From assembly GCF_003860345.1 (NCBI RefSeq), contig NZ_CP034179.1, forward strand, positions 1,906,001 through 1,970,000: DNA of 64,000 nt, given 5' to 3'. Every line of letters begins with the position of its first letter. Positions within the stretch are counted from its first letter, which is position 1. The notes under the pieces are model-generated. The model searched no databases. It had not been told where the DNA came from and saw nothing but the letters and a program-made list of their open reading frames with translations. The stretch is from Caenibius tardaugens NBRC 16725. GTDB lineage: Bacteria; Pseudomonadota; Alphaproteobacteria; Sphingomonadales; Sphingomonadaceae. Below are positions 44,365-54,128 of this stretch, in pieces. A program made the translations under genes and the position numbers.

Positions 44365-46362
44365 GTGTCGGCGACCAAGATTCTCTGGGGTCAGATACTC
44401 GCTGTCTTCACGATCATATTGCTGTCGGTCTGGTCCGCGACGCAGTGGACCGCCGCGGCCCTTGCTCATCAGCCCCAGCTCGGATCGCCCTGGTTCACCA
44501 TAGGCGACTGGCCTGTCTATCCGCCGCCGGCCTTCTTCTGGTGGTGGTTCTCTTTCGACGCCTATGCGCCAGACATCTTCCTGCGCGGCGCCTATATCGC
44601 CGTATCGGGCGGGTTCCTCTCGATCGCAGTCGCCATCGGCATGTCGGTCTGGCGCGCGCGCGAACTCAAGGACGCTGAGACATACGGATCCGCACGCTGG
44701 GCGACCGAAAGCGAAGCCCGCGCCGCCGGGCTGCTCGGCGACGATGGTGTGATCCTCGGCAAACTGGGAACCGACTATCTGCGCCATGATGGGCCGGAGC
44801 ATATTCTCTGCTTCGCGCCGACGCGATCGGGCAAGGGGGTTGGCCTTGTGGTCCCAAGTCTCCTGACCTGGCCGGGTAGCTGCATCGTTCACGATATCAA
44901 GGGCGAGAACTGGGGGCTGACCGCAGGCTTCCGCAGCCGGTTCGGCAAAGTGCTGCTGTTCGATCCGACCAATGCGGCGAGCGCTGCCTATAATCCGCTG
45001 CTCGAAGTGCGCCGGGGTGAATGGGAAGTCCGCGACGTTCAGAATATCGCTGACATATTGGTCGATCCCGAAGGCTCATTGGAGAAGCGCAACCACTGGG
45101 AAAAGACCAGCCACGCGCTTCTCGTTGGCGCCATTCTCCATGTTCTCTACGCCGAGACCGACAAGACGCTGGCTGGGGTCGCCAATTTCTTGAGCGATCC
45201 GGGCCGACCGATCGAGACCACGCTGCGCGCGATGATGCTGACCCCGCATCTCGGCGAAGCTGGCGTCCACCCCGTCGTCGCCTCGGCCGCGCGTGAGCTA
45301 CTCAACAAGAGCGACAATGAACGCTCCGGCGTTCTCTCGACGGCCATGTCCTTCCTGGGGCTTTACCGCGATCCGGTGGTCGCGGCCGTCACCCGGCAAT
45401 GCGACTGGCGCATCGCCGATCTGATGAACGGGCCGCATCCGGTATCGCTCTACCTTGTCGTTCCGCCTTCCGACATCAACCGCACCAAGCCACTGGTGCG
45501 TCTCATCCTCAATCAGATTGGCCGCCGGTTGACCGAGCAACTGGTCTCGACCGCCAAACGCCAGCGCCTATTGCTGATGCTGGACGAGTTTCCCGCCCTG
45601 GGGCGGCTGGATTTTTTCGAAAGTGCTCTCGCGTTCATGGCGGGGTACGGAATGAAATCCTTCCTTATCGCCCAGAGCCTCAACCAGATTGAAAAGGCCT
45701 ATGGCGTTAATCACTCGATTCTCGACAACTGCCATGTGCGCGTTTCCTTCGCGACCAATGACGAGCGAACCGCAAAGCGCGTGAGCGACGCGCTCGGCAC
45801 CGCGACCGAGATGCGAGCGATGAAAAACTATGCCGGGCATCGCTTGTCGCCCTGGCTCGGCCATTTGATGGTCTCACGATCGGAGACCGCCCGCCAGCTC
45901 CTCACGCCGGGCGAGATCATGCAGCTTCCGCCAGACGATGAGATCGTGATGGTCGCCGGCACGCCACCGGTGCGGGCGAAGAAGGCGCGCTACTTCACCG
46001 ACCCGCGCCTGACCCGGCGCCTGTTGCCTGCACCCAAACCCAATCGGTCCCGAAAGCCGCCGCGTCCCGACGACTGGACCGGGATCGTGCCGCCGCCACC
46101 ACCCGATGTCACACCACCCGGCCAGTCCGGGGCGATGGCGCAGCCTGCTGAACCTGCGGACAGCGACGACGCTAACGCCAATATCCGCCGCGAGCCCGGT
46201 CTGCCGGACCATGAAGAGATTGCCCGCGTGCCGCCAGCGCCCGTGCAGGAATTCGACTTCGATGAACCGGATGCCAGTGCTGACGATGCCGCCACCCAGC
46301 GCCGGATGCACCGGATCGCCCGCATTGCGAGCCTCGATCCCGATGACGGCATCCAACTCTGA
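44365..46362 (+). CDS. traG: VirD4/TraG type IV coupling protein
   Basis: A 665-residue coupling ATPase that brings the relaxosome to the secretion channel. Membrane segments are at about 8-28 and 75-95. Walker A APTRSGKGVG is at 151-160; Walker B-like LLLMLDEFPALG follows in the central part. The C-terminus is Pro-rich and acidic (RPDDWTGIVPPPPPDVTPPG). GTG start at 44365 with AAAGGAAAGG upstream. It leads directly into the small RHH gene and the trb operon. Confidence 0.95.
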   Translation: MSATKILWGQILAVFTIILLSVWSATQWTAAALAHQPQLGSPWFTIGDWPVYPPPAFFWWWFSFDAYAPDIFLRGAYIAVSGGFLSIAVAIGMSVWRARELKDAETYGSARWATESEARAAGLLGDDGVILGKLGTDYLRHDGPEHILCFAPTRSGKGVGLVVPSLLTWPGSCIVHDIKGENWGLTAGFRSRFGKVLLFDPTNAASAAYNPLLEVRRGEWEVRDVQNIADILVDPEGSLEKRNHWEKTSHALLVGAILHVLYAETDKTLAGVANFLSDPGRPIETTLRAMMLTPHLGEAGVHPVVASAARELLNKSDNERSGVLSTAMSFLGLYRDPVVAAVTRQCDWRIADLMNGPHPVSLYLVVPPSDINRTKPLVRLILNQIGRRLTEQLVSTAKRQRLLLMLDEFPALGRLDFFESALAFMAGYGMKSFLIAQSLNQIEKAYGVNHSILDNCHVRVSFATNDERTAKRVSDALGTATEMRAMKNYAGHRLSPWLGHLMVSRSETARQLLTPGEIMQLPPDDEIVMVAGTPPVRAKKARYFTDPRLTRRLLPAPKPNRSRKPPRPDDWTGIVPPPPPDVTPPGQSGAMAQPAEPADSDDANANIRREPGLPDHEEIARVPPAPVQEFDFDEPDASADDAATQRRMHRIARIASLDPDDGIQL

Positions 46363-46378
46363 CCGGGAGATTTTCCTC

Positions 46379-46816
46379 ATGCGCGTCAAACGAACCTATC
46401 GGCTGCCGCCGGAACTGGCTGATCAGATCGAGGACTATGCCGGTCGAAAACGTGTGCCGCAGACGCAGATACTCGAAGCAGCGCTCTTGTCCTTCCTCTC
46501 GCCGGATGGTCCCGAGCGGCTCGAAGCGACATTAGCCCGGCGACTGGACCGGCTGTCGCGCCAGCTTGATCGCGTTGAACAGAATATCACCATCTCCAAT
46601 GAGGCGATCGCGCTGTTCGTTCGCTTCTGGCTAACAACGACGCCGGCCTTACCCGACACTGCGCTGGCCGCTGCGAAAGCAAGTGGCAATGAACGCTACA
46701 AGGGTTTTATCGAAGCCCTCGGCCGCCGCGTTGACACGGGATCGAGTCTGGCGCGGGAAATTTCTCACGACGTTGATTCTCAGCTAGGGCGTGCCGCATC
46801 AGGGTTCGAGGACTGA
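46379..46816 (+). CDS. Ribbon-helix-helix conjugal transfer accessory protein
   Basis: A 145-residue protein with an N-terminal RHH domain (RVKRTYRLPPELADQIEDYAGRKRVPQTQILEAAL) and a helical C-terminus (ATLARRLDRLSRQLDRVEQNITISNEAIALFVRFWL). The same gene sits between traG and trbB in many Tn4371-type ICEs. It may be a relaxosome accessory or regulator of the trb operon. It lies 16 bases after traG. Confidence 0.78.
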   Translation: MRVKRTYRLPPELADQIEDYAGRKRVPQTQILEAALLSFLSPDGPERLEATLARRLDRLSRQLDRVEQNITISNEAIALFVRFWLTTTPALPDTALAAAKASGNERYKGFIEALGRRVDTGSSLAREISHDVDSQLGRAASGFED

Positions 46817-46932
46817 TCGCGGCCTACGCTCATCTTTCTATTGCTTCGACGCTCTACGCTGAACGCAAATTGTTGTTGCGATAGCGTTTTTTCTGTCTCT
46901 TCTAACTGTCCCCATGGCCGCACGCGGTTTGC

Positions 46933-47979
46933 GTGCAGGCGCAATCAGGGGACGATTACTTGGCCACCAGTCTCAAATCGGAGAGCCTCTCTCGCGGTGC
47001 ACGGATGCTGCGCACAGCGCTGGGAGCTGGAATTGCGGGCTGGCTGGCGGACCCGAAAACCGTCGAGGTGATGCTGAACCCCGATGGCCGGCTCTGGATC
47101 GACCGGCTAGGCGAAGGCCTGTCCGACACCGGCGAACAGCTTGCACCGGCAGACGGCGAACGGATCATCCGGCTGGTCGCGCATCATGTAGGCGCCGAGG
47201 TTCATGCGGGAAGTCCGCGGGTCTCGGCGGAACTGCCGGAAAGCGGGGAACGGTTCGAAGGCTTGCTGCCACCTGTCGTCGCGGGGCCGGCCTTTGCGAT
47301 CCGCAAGCCCGCCGTCGCCGTCTTCACGCTCGATGATTATGTCGCCGATGGGATCTTGACGCGGTTGCAGGCGTCAGCACTCCGCATCGCAGTCGCGGAC
47401 AAGGCGAATATCCTCGTCGCGGGCGGCACTGGGACCGGCAAGACCACACTCACCAATGCGTTGCTCGCCGAGATCGCCAAGACCGGCGACCGCGTCGTGC
47501 TGATCGAGGATACGCGCGAACTCCAGTGCAGCGCGCCCAATCTGGTTGCGATGCGGACCAAGGATGGCGTCGCCAGCCTGTCGGATCTTGTCCGCTCCTC
47601 GCTGCGCCTGCGCCCCGATCGCATCCCCATCGGCGAGGTGCGCGGTGCCGAGGCGCTGGATCTTCTGAAGGCCTGGGGCACCGGGCATCCCGGCGGCGTC
47701 GGCACAATCCACGCTGGCACCGCGATCGGCGCACTGCGGCGTATGGAGCAGCTCATCCAGGAAGCGGTAGTGACCGTGCCGCGCGCGCTGATCGCCGAGA
47801 CCATCAATTACGTCGCGGTCCTCGTGCGCGATGGCCATGGCCGCCGCCTGTCCGAACTCGCCCGCGTCGATGGGCTCAATGCCACCGGCGAATATGCGCT
47901 GCGCCAGCTTCCGGGGCCGCTCGAACCTATGCGCACCGCGGCAGAATTCCCGATCCATCAACCAGGAGAACTCGCATGA
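46933..47979 (+). CDS. trbB: TrbB conjugation ATPase (VirB11-like)
   Basis: A 348-residue hexameric secretion ATPase. Walker [10 protein letters not shown] is at residues 164-172; [12 protein letters not shown] (Asp box), the [19 protein letters not shown] Walker B region and [15 protein letters not shown] (His box) follow. The start is given as GTG 46933; a TTG nine codons on is possible. First gene of the trb operon; its stop overlaps trbC (ATGA). Confidence 0.93.
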   Translation: MQAQSGDDYLATSLKSESLSRGARMLRTALGAGIAGWLADPKTVEVMLNPDGRLWIDRLGEGLSDTGEQLAPADGERIIRLVAHHVGAEVHAGSPRVSAELPESGERFEGLLPPVVAGPAFAIRKPAVAVFTLDDYVADGILTRLQASALRIAVADKANILVAGGTGTGKTTLTNALLAEIAKTGDRVVLIEDTRELQCSAPNLVAMRTKDGVASLSDLVRSSLRLRPDRIPIGEVRGAEALDLLKAWGTGHPGGVGTIHAGTAIGALRRMEQLIQEAVVTVPRALIAETINYVAVLVRDGHGRRLSELARVDGLNATGEYALRQLPGPLEPMRTAAEFPIHQPGELA

Positions 47980-48308
47980 CCAACGCAATTTCCCGTATTC
48001 GCAGCACAGCGAACACCGCCATCATTGGCATCGCTGTCGCGCTCGCCATGTCTAGCGCCGCCAAGGCATCAGGCTCTTCCATGCCCTGGGAAGCACCGCT
48101 CCAGTCGATCCTTCAGTCGATCGAAGGGCCGGTCGCCAAGATCGTCGCGGTGATCATCATCATCGTCACCGGCCTGACGCTCGCCTTCGGTGACACCAAT
48201 GGCGGCTTCCGGCGGCTCATCCAGATCGTCTTCGGTCTTAGCATCGCATTCGCCGCCAGTTCCTTCTTTCTCTCTTTCTTCAGCTTCGGCGGCGGGGCCG
48301 TCATCTGA
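47976..48308 (+). CDS. trbC: TrbC pilin-like protein
   Basis: A 110-residue pilin precursor: signal region ending near SSAAKASGS, then two hydrophobic segments (IVAVIIIIVTGLTLAFG and RLIQIVFGLSIAFAASSFFLSFF). It is the major conjugative pilus subunit, probably processed by TraF encoded at 39669. It overlaps trbB and trbD at both ends. Confidence 0.92.
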   Translation: MTNAISRIRSTANTAIIGIAVALAMSSAAKASGSSMPWEAPLQSILQSIEGPVAKIVAVIIIIVTGLTLAFGDTNGGFRRLIQIVFGLSIAFAASSFFLSFFSFGGGAVI

Positions 48309-48580
48309 TGCAGGGCGGCGGTGATGAGGTGGCGGGCTTCTACGCCCCCGTCCACCGGGCGCTCACCGAACCCATTCTCCTGGGCGGCGCTCCGCGCACG
48401 CTCGCCATCGCCAATGGCACGCTGGCGGCCGCGATCGGTCTCGGTCTCCAGCTCTGGATCGCCGGCGGCGTGTTCTGGCTGGTCGGTCATCTCGCCGCCG
48501 TCTGGGCGGCCCGCCGCGACGCGCAGTTCGCCGACGTCGCTCGCCGCCACCTTCGATACTCCGTCTTTTTGCGCGTGTGA
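48308..48580 (+). CDS. trbD: TrbD (VirB3-like) inner-membrane protein
   Basis: A 90-residue VirB3-like membrane protein: GFYAPVHRALTEPILLGGAPR is the family N-terminus, followed by hydrophobic segments (LAIANGTLAAAIGLGLQLWIAGGVFWLVGHL). Works with the TrbE ATPase at the base of the channel. Its ATG overlaps the trbC stop by one base. Confidence 0.92.
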   Translation: MQGGGDEVAGFYAPVHRALTEPILLGGAPRTLAIANGTLAAAIGLGLQLWIAGGVFWLVGHLAAVWAARRDAQFADVARRHLRYSVFLRV

Positions 48581-48595
48581 CGAGGAGCCCACATT

Positions 48596-51046
48596 ATGAT
48601 GAACCTCGCCGAATATCGCAATCGCGCCGCGTGGCTCAGCGACTTCCTGCCGTGGGCGGCGCTGATCGCCGAGGGCGTTATCCTCAATAAGGACGGCTCT
48701 TTCCAGCGTACCGCACGCTTTCGCGGTCCCGACCTTGATTCCGCGACGCCTTCCGAACTGGTCGGCGTCACCCACCGGCTGAATAATGCGCTCCGCCGCT
48801 TGGGATCGGGATGGTCGATCTTCGTCGAAGCCCAGCGCATCCCGTCCGATGATTATCCGGCTTCCGAGTTTCCCGATGCGGTCTCGGCGCTGGTCGATGA
48901 GGAACGCCGCGCCCAGTTTGTCGATGCAGGCGCGCATTTTGAGAGCCGCTTTTATCTGACCCTGTTCTGGATGCCGCCCGCCGAAGACGCGGCCCGCGCC
49001 GAAAGCTGGCTCTATGAAGGCAAGGCCAGAGACGGGGTCGATCCCTGGGAAATGGTCAAGAGCTTCACCGATCGCTGCGCCCAACTTCTCAATCTTATCG
49101 AAGGTTTTGTCCCGGAATCCGCCTGGCTCGATGACGGCGAGACGCTGACGTATCTCCATTCAACGATCTCGACGCGGCGCCAGCGGGTCCGCGTGCCGGA
49201 AACGCCGATGTATCTCGACGCGCTGCTCGCCGATGAACCGCTGACCGGCGGCCTCGAACCCCGGCTCGGCCAGCATCATCTGCGCGTACTGACCGTGATC
49301 GGCTTTCCGACGATGACCTGGCCGGGCATTCTTGATGAGCTGAACCGGCTCGCCTTTCCCTATCGATGGTCGACGCGCGCAATCATGCTCGACAAGAGCG
49401 ATGCGACCAAATTGCTCTCGAAGATACGGCGGCAATGGTTCGCGAAGCGCAAGTCGATCGCCGCCATCATCAAGGAGGTGATGACCAACGAGGCGTCCGT
49501 CCTGATGGACAGTGATGCGTCGAACAAGGCCGCCGATGCAGACGCCGCGCTCCAGGAACTGGGCGCCGATGATGTCGGTCAGGCCTATGTGACCGCGACC
49601 GTCACCGTCTGGGATGAAGATCCCGGCATCGCCGCCGAGAAATTGCGACTGGTCGAGAAGATCATCCAGAGCCGTGACTTCACCTGCATCCCCGAAGGCA
49701 TGAACGCGATCGAGGCTTGGCTCGGATCGCTCCCCGGCCATGTCTATGCCAATGTCCGGCAGCCGCCGCTTTCGACGATGAACCTTGCCCACATGATCCC
49801 GCTCTCGGCGATCTGGGCAGGACAAGCGCGTGATGAGCATTTCAAGGCGCCGCCGCTGCTCTTCGCCAAGACCGAGGGCAGCACGCCGTTCCGCCTGTCG
49901 CTTCATGTCGGCGATGTCGGCCATACGCTGATCGTCGGTCCCACCGGCGCGGGTAAATCGGTGCTGCTCGCCACTATGGCGCTCCAGTTCCGCCGCTATC
50001 CCGGCAATCAGATCTTCGCCTTCGATTTTGGCGGCAGCATCCGAGCCGCCGCGCTCGCCATGGGTGGGGACTGGCATGATCTTGGCGGCAGCCTGTTCGC
50101 CAGCGAGGCCGGGAGGGAAGATGATAGCGGCGTGCTGTTGCAGCCGCTGGCGCGGATCGACGATGCCGCAGAGCGCGCATGGGCGGCTGAATGGCTGGCG
50201 GGCATCTTCGAGGCCGAAGGCGCCACGATCGATCCGCAGGCGAAGGACCATATCTGGTCGGCATTGACCTCGCTCGCCAGCGCCCCGCCCGGCGAGCGCA
50301 CGCTCACCGGCCTTGCCGTGCTGCTCCAGTCGCAGGAGCTGAAGCAGGCGCTCGCGCCCTGGTGCGTCGGCGGCGCATGGGGTCGGCTGCTCGATGCCGA
50401 ACAGGAAAGGATCGGTAGCGCATCGGTGCAGGCGTTCGAAACTGAGGGGCTGATGGACAGCGGCGCGGCGCCCGCAGTGCTGGCCTATCTCTTCCACCGC
50501 ATCGCTGATCGGCTCGACGGAAGCCCCACGCTGATCATCATCGACGAGGGCTGGTTGGCTCTCAATTCTCCGGCCTTCGCCCGGCAGCTTTCGACCTGGT
50601 TGGTCACGCTCCGCAAGAAAAATGCCAGCGTCATCTTCGCCACCCAATCGCTCGCCCAGATCGAGGGCAGCAGCGTCGCACCCGCGATCATCGAAAGCTG
50701 CAAGACCCGCATCCTGCTCCCGAACGAGCGCGCACTCGAACCGCAGATCGCCCGCATCTATCGGGCGTTCGGTCTCAATGACCGGCAGATCGAGATCCTT
50801 GCGCGCTCGACGTCCAAGCGCGACTATTATTGCCAGTCCCCGCGCGGCAACCGGCTGTTTGAGCTGGGCCTTGGCGATGTGGCGCTCGCCTTCGCCGCTG
50901 CCTCTTCCAAGACCGACCAGATCGCCATCGGCGACCTCATCGACGCCCATGGGGCGGACGGCTTCGCGGCCGCCTGGCTGCGCCATCGCGGCCTGCAATG
51001 GGCCGCCGACCTTTTGCCGGCCTTCACAGAGGAGAGAGTGCCATGA
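48596..51046 (+). CDS. trbE: TrbE (VirB4-like) conjugation ATPase
   Basis: An 816-residue secretion ATPase powering pilus biogenesis and substrate transfer. The N-terminal domain starts MMNLAEYRNRAAWLSDFLPWAALI. Walker A VGPTGAGKSVLL is near residue 447, Walker B LIIIDEGWLAL near 645, and the IFATQSLAQIEGS motif follows. Full family length. Its stop overlaps trbJ (ATGA). Confidence 0.95.
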   Translation: MMNLAEYRNRAAWLSDFLPWAALIAEGVILNKDGSFQRTARFRGPDLDSATPSELVGVTHRLNNALRRLGSGWSIFVEAQRIPSDDYPASEFPDAVSALVDEERRAQFVDAGAHFESRFYLTLFWMPPAEDAARAESWLYEGKARDGVDPWEMVKSFTDRCAQLLNLIEGFVPESAWLDDGETLTYLHSTISTRRQRVRVPETPMYLDALLADEPLTGGLEPRLGQHHLRVLTVIGFPTMTWPGILDELNRLAFPYRWSTRAIMLDKSDATKLLSKIRRQWFAKRKSIAAIIKEVMTNEASVLMDSDASNKAADADAALQELGADDVGQAYVTATVTVWDEDPGIAAEKLRLVEKIIQSRDFTCIPEGMNAIEAWLGSLPGHVYANVRQPPLSTMNLAHMIPLSAIWAGQARDEHFKAPPLLFAKTEGSTPFRLSLHVGDVGHTLIVGPTGAGKSVLLATMALQFRRYPGNQIFAFDFGGSIRAAALAMGGDWHDLGGSLFASEAGREDDSGVLLQPLARIDDAAERAWAAEWLAGIFEAEGATIDPQAKDHIWSALTSLASAPPGERTLTGLAVLLQSQELKQALAPWCVGGAWGRLLDAEQERIGSASVQAFETEGLMDSGAAPAVLAYLFHRIADRLDGSPTLIIIDEGWLALNSPAFARQLSTWLVTLRKKNASVIFATQSLAQIEGSSVAPAIIESCKTRILLPNERALEPQIARIYRAFGLNDRQIEILARSTSKRDYYCQSPRGNRLFELGLGDVALAFAAASSKTDQIAIGDLIDAHGADGFAAAWLRHRGLQWAADLLPAFTEERVP

Positions 51047-51765
51047 TCCATCGCAACCTGCGTCGCAGCCTCATCGCCGGCATCGCCGTGCTGGGGCTGA
51101 CGGCCGTTTCCGCGCCCGCCAGCGCCCAGTTCGGCTTTGGCGGGATCGTCTATGATCCCACCAACTACGCGCAGAATGTGCTGACCGCCGCGCGCACGCT
51201 TAAGCAGATCAACAACCAGATCCAGCAGATTCAGCAGCAGGCGACATCGCTTATCAACGAGGCCCGCAATCTCGCCTCGCTGCCGTTCAGTAGCCTCAAC
51301 GAACTTCAGGCGCAGATCCAGCAGACCCGGCAGTTGCTGAGCGAAGCCCAGCGTATCGCCTATGATGTGAAGACCATCGAGGACGCCTTCACCCAGCGCT
51401 ACCGCGACGTCGATATGAGCGCGTCCGACGCCACGCTGATCGCCAATGCTCGTGAGCGCTGGAAAGACAGTGTCGGCAGTTTCGAGGATGCGCTGCGGGT
51501 TCAGGCTGGCGTCGTCGGCAATATCGAAGGTTCGCAGACCGCGATGGCGAATATCGTTGGCGCCAGCCAGTCGGCGACTGGCGCGCTTCAGGCCGCCCAG
51601 GCCGGCAATCAGCTTCTCGCCCTGCAATCGCGCCAGATTGCGGATCTGACAGCGCTGATCGCCGCGCAGGGACGTGCCCAGGCGCTCGAATCCGCCCGCA
51701 ACGCCGCGACCGAGGAACAGGGCCGCGAGCATTTCCGCCGCTTCATGAAACGCAGCGGCCAGTGA
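51043..51765 (+). CDS. trbJ: TrbJ (VirB5-like) transfer protein
   Basis: A 240-residue exported, strongly helical protein. The signal peptide ends near APASAQF; GIVYDPTNYAQNVLTAARTLKQINNQIQQIQQQ is the family pattern. VirB5-like minor pilus component. Coupled to trbE by overlap. Confidence 0.92.
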   Translation: MIHRNLRRSLIAGIAVLGLTAVSAPASAQFGFGGIVYDPTNYAQNVLTAARTLKQINNQIQQIQQQATSLINEARNLASLPFSSLNELQAQIQQTRQLLSEAQRIAYDVKTIEDAFTQRYRDVDMSASDATLIANARERWKDSVGSFEDALRVQAGVVGNIEGSQTAMANIVGASQSATGALQAAQAGNQLLALQSRQIADLTALIAAQGRAQALESARNAATEEQGREHFRRFMKRSGQ

Positions 51766-51792
51766 CGCTGGGCTGACGGAAGGGAACGGACG

Positions 51793-52062
51793 ATGAGCCG
51801 CAGCGCCAAAATAGCAGGGGTCGCGCTCGCCGGGGGCATATTGATGGCGACCGCGATCGCCATCGCGGTCGATGAGCGCAAGCCGATGGCGCCGCCGCCA
51901 TCGCCCGCGGAGCTGACGCTGTACGATCCGCTGCGCGACGAACTCGCCCGCTGCCGCACGCTCACCATGCCGGACTCCGGCTGCGATGCTGCCTGGGAGG
52001 AGCATCGCAGCCGGTTCCTGGGCCGTGAGGATTTCCGGGGTCGTGAGGACAGGCGGCCATGA
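51793..52062 (+). CDS. TrbK-alt, putative entry exclusion protein
   Basis: An 89-residue protein with an N-terminal membrane anchor (AKIAGVALAGGILMATAIAIAV) and a periplasmic tail with two Cys (ARCRTLTMPDSGCDAAWEEHR). It matches the 'TrbK-alt' proteins found between trbJ and trbL. TrbK-type proteins limit uptake of a second copy of the same element. Its stop overlaps trbL. Confidence 0.82.
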   Translation: MSRSAKIAGVALAGGILMATAIAIAVDERKPMAPPPSPAELTLYDPLRDELARCRTLTMPDSGCDAAWEEHRSRFLGREDFRGREDRRP

Positions 52063-53438
52063 ACGATACGGGCGTCATCAATACCTTCCTCGACACCTTC
52101 AACAGCTACATCGACAGCGGATTCGGGCTGCTCGGCGGCGAGGTGGCGTTTCTTTCGACCACGCTCATCGTCATCGACATCACGCTCGCCGGGCTGTTCT
52201 GGGCCTGGGGCGCCGATGAAGATGTGATGCACAGACTGGTGAAGAAGGTCATGTATGTCGGCTTCTTCGCCTTCGTGATCGGCAATTTCTCCGCGCTCGC
52301 CGGGATCGTGTTCGAGAGCTTTGCCGGGCTCGGCCTCAAAGCCAGCGGGTCGGCGATCAGCCTTGCCGATTTCATGAAACCGGGCAGCGTCGCAGACGCC
52401 GGGTTCAACGCTGGCGAGCCGCTGCTGGATTCCGCGGGCGAACTGACCGGGCCGGTCGGCCTGTTCACCAACTTCGTCCAGATCGCGACCCTGCTCATCG
52501 CCTGGGTGATCATCCTGATCGCCTTCTTCATCATGAGCGTCCAGCTCTTCGTGACGCTGATCGAGTTCAAGCTGACCACGCTCGCAGGCTTCGTCCTGTT
52601 GCCCTTCGCGCTGTTCAACAAGACCGCCTTCCTGGCCGAAAAGGTTTTGGGCAATGTCGTCGCCTCCGGCATCAAGGTGCTGGTGCTGGCCGTCATCGTC
52701 GGGATCGGCACCGGCCTGTTCGCGCAGTTCGAAAGCGCGTTTGGTGAAATGCCGACGGCCGAACAAGCGATGTCGGTCGCGCTCGCCGCTTTGGCGCTGC
52801 TCGGCCTGTCCATCTTCGGTCCGGGCATCGCGACCGGGCTTGTCTCCGGCGCCCCGCAACTCGGTGCGGGCGCAGCCGTCGGCACGGCGCTCGCCGCAGG
52901 CGGCATGGCCGTGGGCGGCGCAATGGGTGCCCGCATGGCGGCAGGCGGTGCGGCCTCGGCCATCGGCGGCGGTATGAAAGCAGGCGCCGCGGCTGCGCGC
53001 GGCGGTTCCTTCGCCGCAGGCGCCGCCGCCAGCAGCTACAGCATGAGGTCGCTCGGCAAGAGCGGCGCCAGCGCGGTCGCCGGCGGACTTGCAGCCGTTG
53101 GCCAATCCGCCGCCAGCGGTGCGGCCAGGGCGGCAACAGCCCCGCTCAAAAAGGCCGCCGCCAAGGCCGGCGACAGCGTGAAATCGAGCTTCCGGTCCGG
53201 TGCGCGCGCCGGTTTCGGAGCGAGCGGCGGAACCATATCCGGCGGTTCGGGCGCATCTGGCGGCGCTCCATCGGCATCGTCGTCCGCGCCGACAGCCGGG
53301 GGCTCTCCACCCGCATGGGCGCAGGCGATGAAGCGGCAGCAGGCGCTGCAACGTGGCGTCACCTCAGTCACACACGCGGTCCGGTCCGGCGATCGCGGCG
53401 GCGGCGGAATGTCGCCCGACATCAAGCAAAAGGATTAA
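52059..53438 (+). CDS. trbL: TrbL (VirB6-like) polytopic membrane protein
   Basis: A 459-residue inner-membrane channel component. Several transmembrane segments lie in the first ~270 residues (VAFLSTTLIVIDITLAGLFWAWG, YVGFFAFVIGNFSALAGIVF, LLIAWVIILIAFFIMSVQLFV). A long Gly/Ala/Ser-rich low-complexity tail (~190 residues) follows, as usual for TrbL. Overlaps the preceding gene by four bases. Confidence 0.93.
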   Translation: MNDTGVINTFLDTFNSYIDSGFGLLGGEVAFLSTTLIVIDITLAGLFWAWGADEDVMHRLVKKVMYVGFFAFVIGNFSALAGIVFESFAGLGLKASGSAISLADFMKPGSVADAGFNAGEPLLDSAGELTGPVGLFTNFVQIATLLIAWVIILIAFFIMSVQLFVTLIEFKLTTLAGFVLLPFALFNKTAFLAEKVLGNVVASGIKVLVLAVIVGIGTGLFAQFESAFGEMPTAEQAMSVALAALALLGLSIFGPGIATGLVSGAPQLGAGAAVGTALAAGGMAVGGAMGARMAAGGAASAIGGGMKAGAAAARGGSFAAGAAASSYSMRSLGKSGASAVAGGLAAVGQSAASGAARAATAPLKKAAAKAGDSVKSSFRSGARAGFGASGGTISGGSGASGGAPSASSSAPTAGGSPPAWAQAMKRQQALQRGVTSVTHAVRSGDRGGGGMSPDIKQKD

Positions 53439-53444
53439 ACGCTC

Positions 53445-54128
53445 ATGTTCAAGCGACCCTCCATTCGGTACGGCAAGGCCGTCGAACCTGAAACGCCCTA
53501 TCAGCGCGCCGCACAGGCCTGGGATGACCGTATCGGATCGGCCCGTATCCAGGCCCGCAACTGGCGGCTGATCGCTTTCGGCTGCCTCGCCGTCTCGGCG
53601 GGCCTCGCGGGCGGCCTCGTCTGGCAGGGCGCGCGCGGCACGATCACGCCATGGATCGTCGAGGTCGATAAAGTCGGCCAGGCCCAGACCGTCGCCCCGG
53701 CCAACGCCGACTATCGGCCGGGCGACCCCCAGATCGCTTTCCATCTCGCCCGCTTCATCGAACAGGTCCGCAGCATCCCCGCCGATCCGGTGATCGTGCG
53801 CGAGAATTGGCTGCGCGCCTATGACTTCACCACGGATCGGGGCGCGATGGCGCTTAATGATTATGCGCGCACGAACGATCCCTTCGCCAATATCGGCCGC
53901 ATCCAGATCGCCACGGAAATCTCCAGTGTCATCCGGGCTTCGCCCGACAGCTTCCGGGTCGCCTGGGTCGAGCGCCGCTATCAGGACGGTAGCCTCGCCA
54001 CCACCGAGCGCTGGTCGGCCATCCTGACCATCACTGTGCAGCCGCCCCGCGACCCGGAACGCCTGAAGAAGAATCCGCTCGGCGTCTACGTCAACGCTAT
54101 CAACTGGTCGAAGGAGCTTGGCCAATGA
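53445..54128 (+). CDS. trbF: TrbF (VirB8-like) transfer protein
   Basis: A 227-residue bitopic VirB8-like protein: a short cytoplasmic part, a TM segment (LIAFGCLAVSAGLAGGLVW), then the periplasmic domain (ITPWIVEVDKVGQAQTV, NDPFANIGRIQIATEISSVIR, NPLGVYVNAINWSKEL). It scaffolds assembly of the core complex. Its stop overlaps trbG. Confidence 0.94.
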   Translation: MFKRPSIRYGKAVEPETPYQRAAQAWDDRIGSARIQARNWRLIAFGCLAVSAGLAGGLVWQGARGTITPWIVEVDKVGQAQTVAPANADYRPGDPQIAFHLARFIEQVRSIPADPVIVRENWLRAYDFTTDRGAMALNDYARTNDPFANIGRIQIATEISSVIRASPDSFRVAWVERRYQDGSLATTERWSAILTITVQPPRDPERLKKNPLGVYVNAINWSKELGQ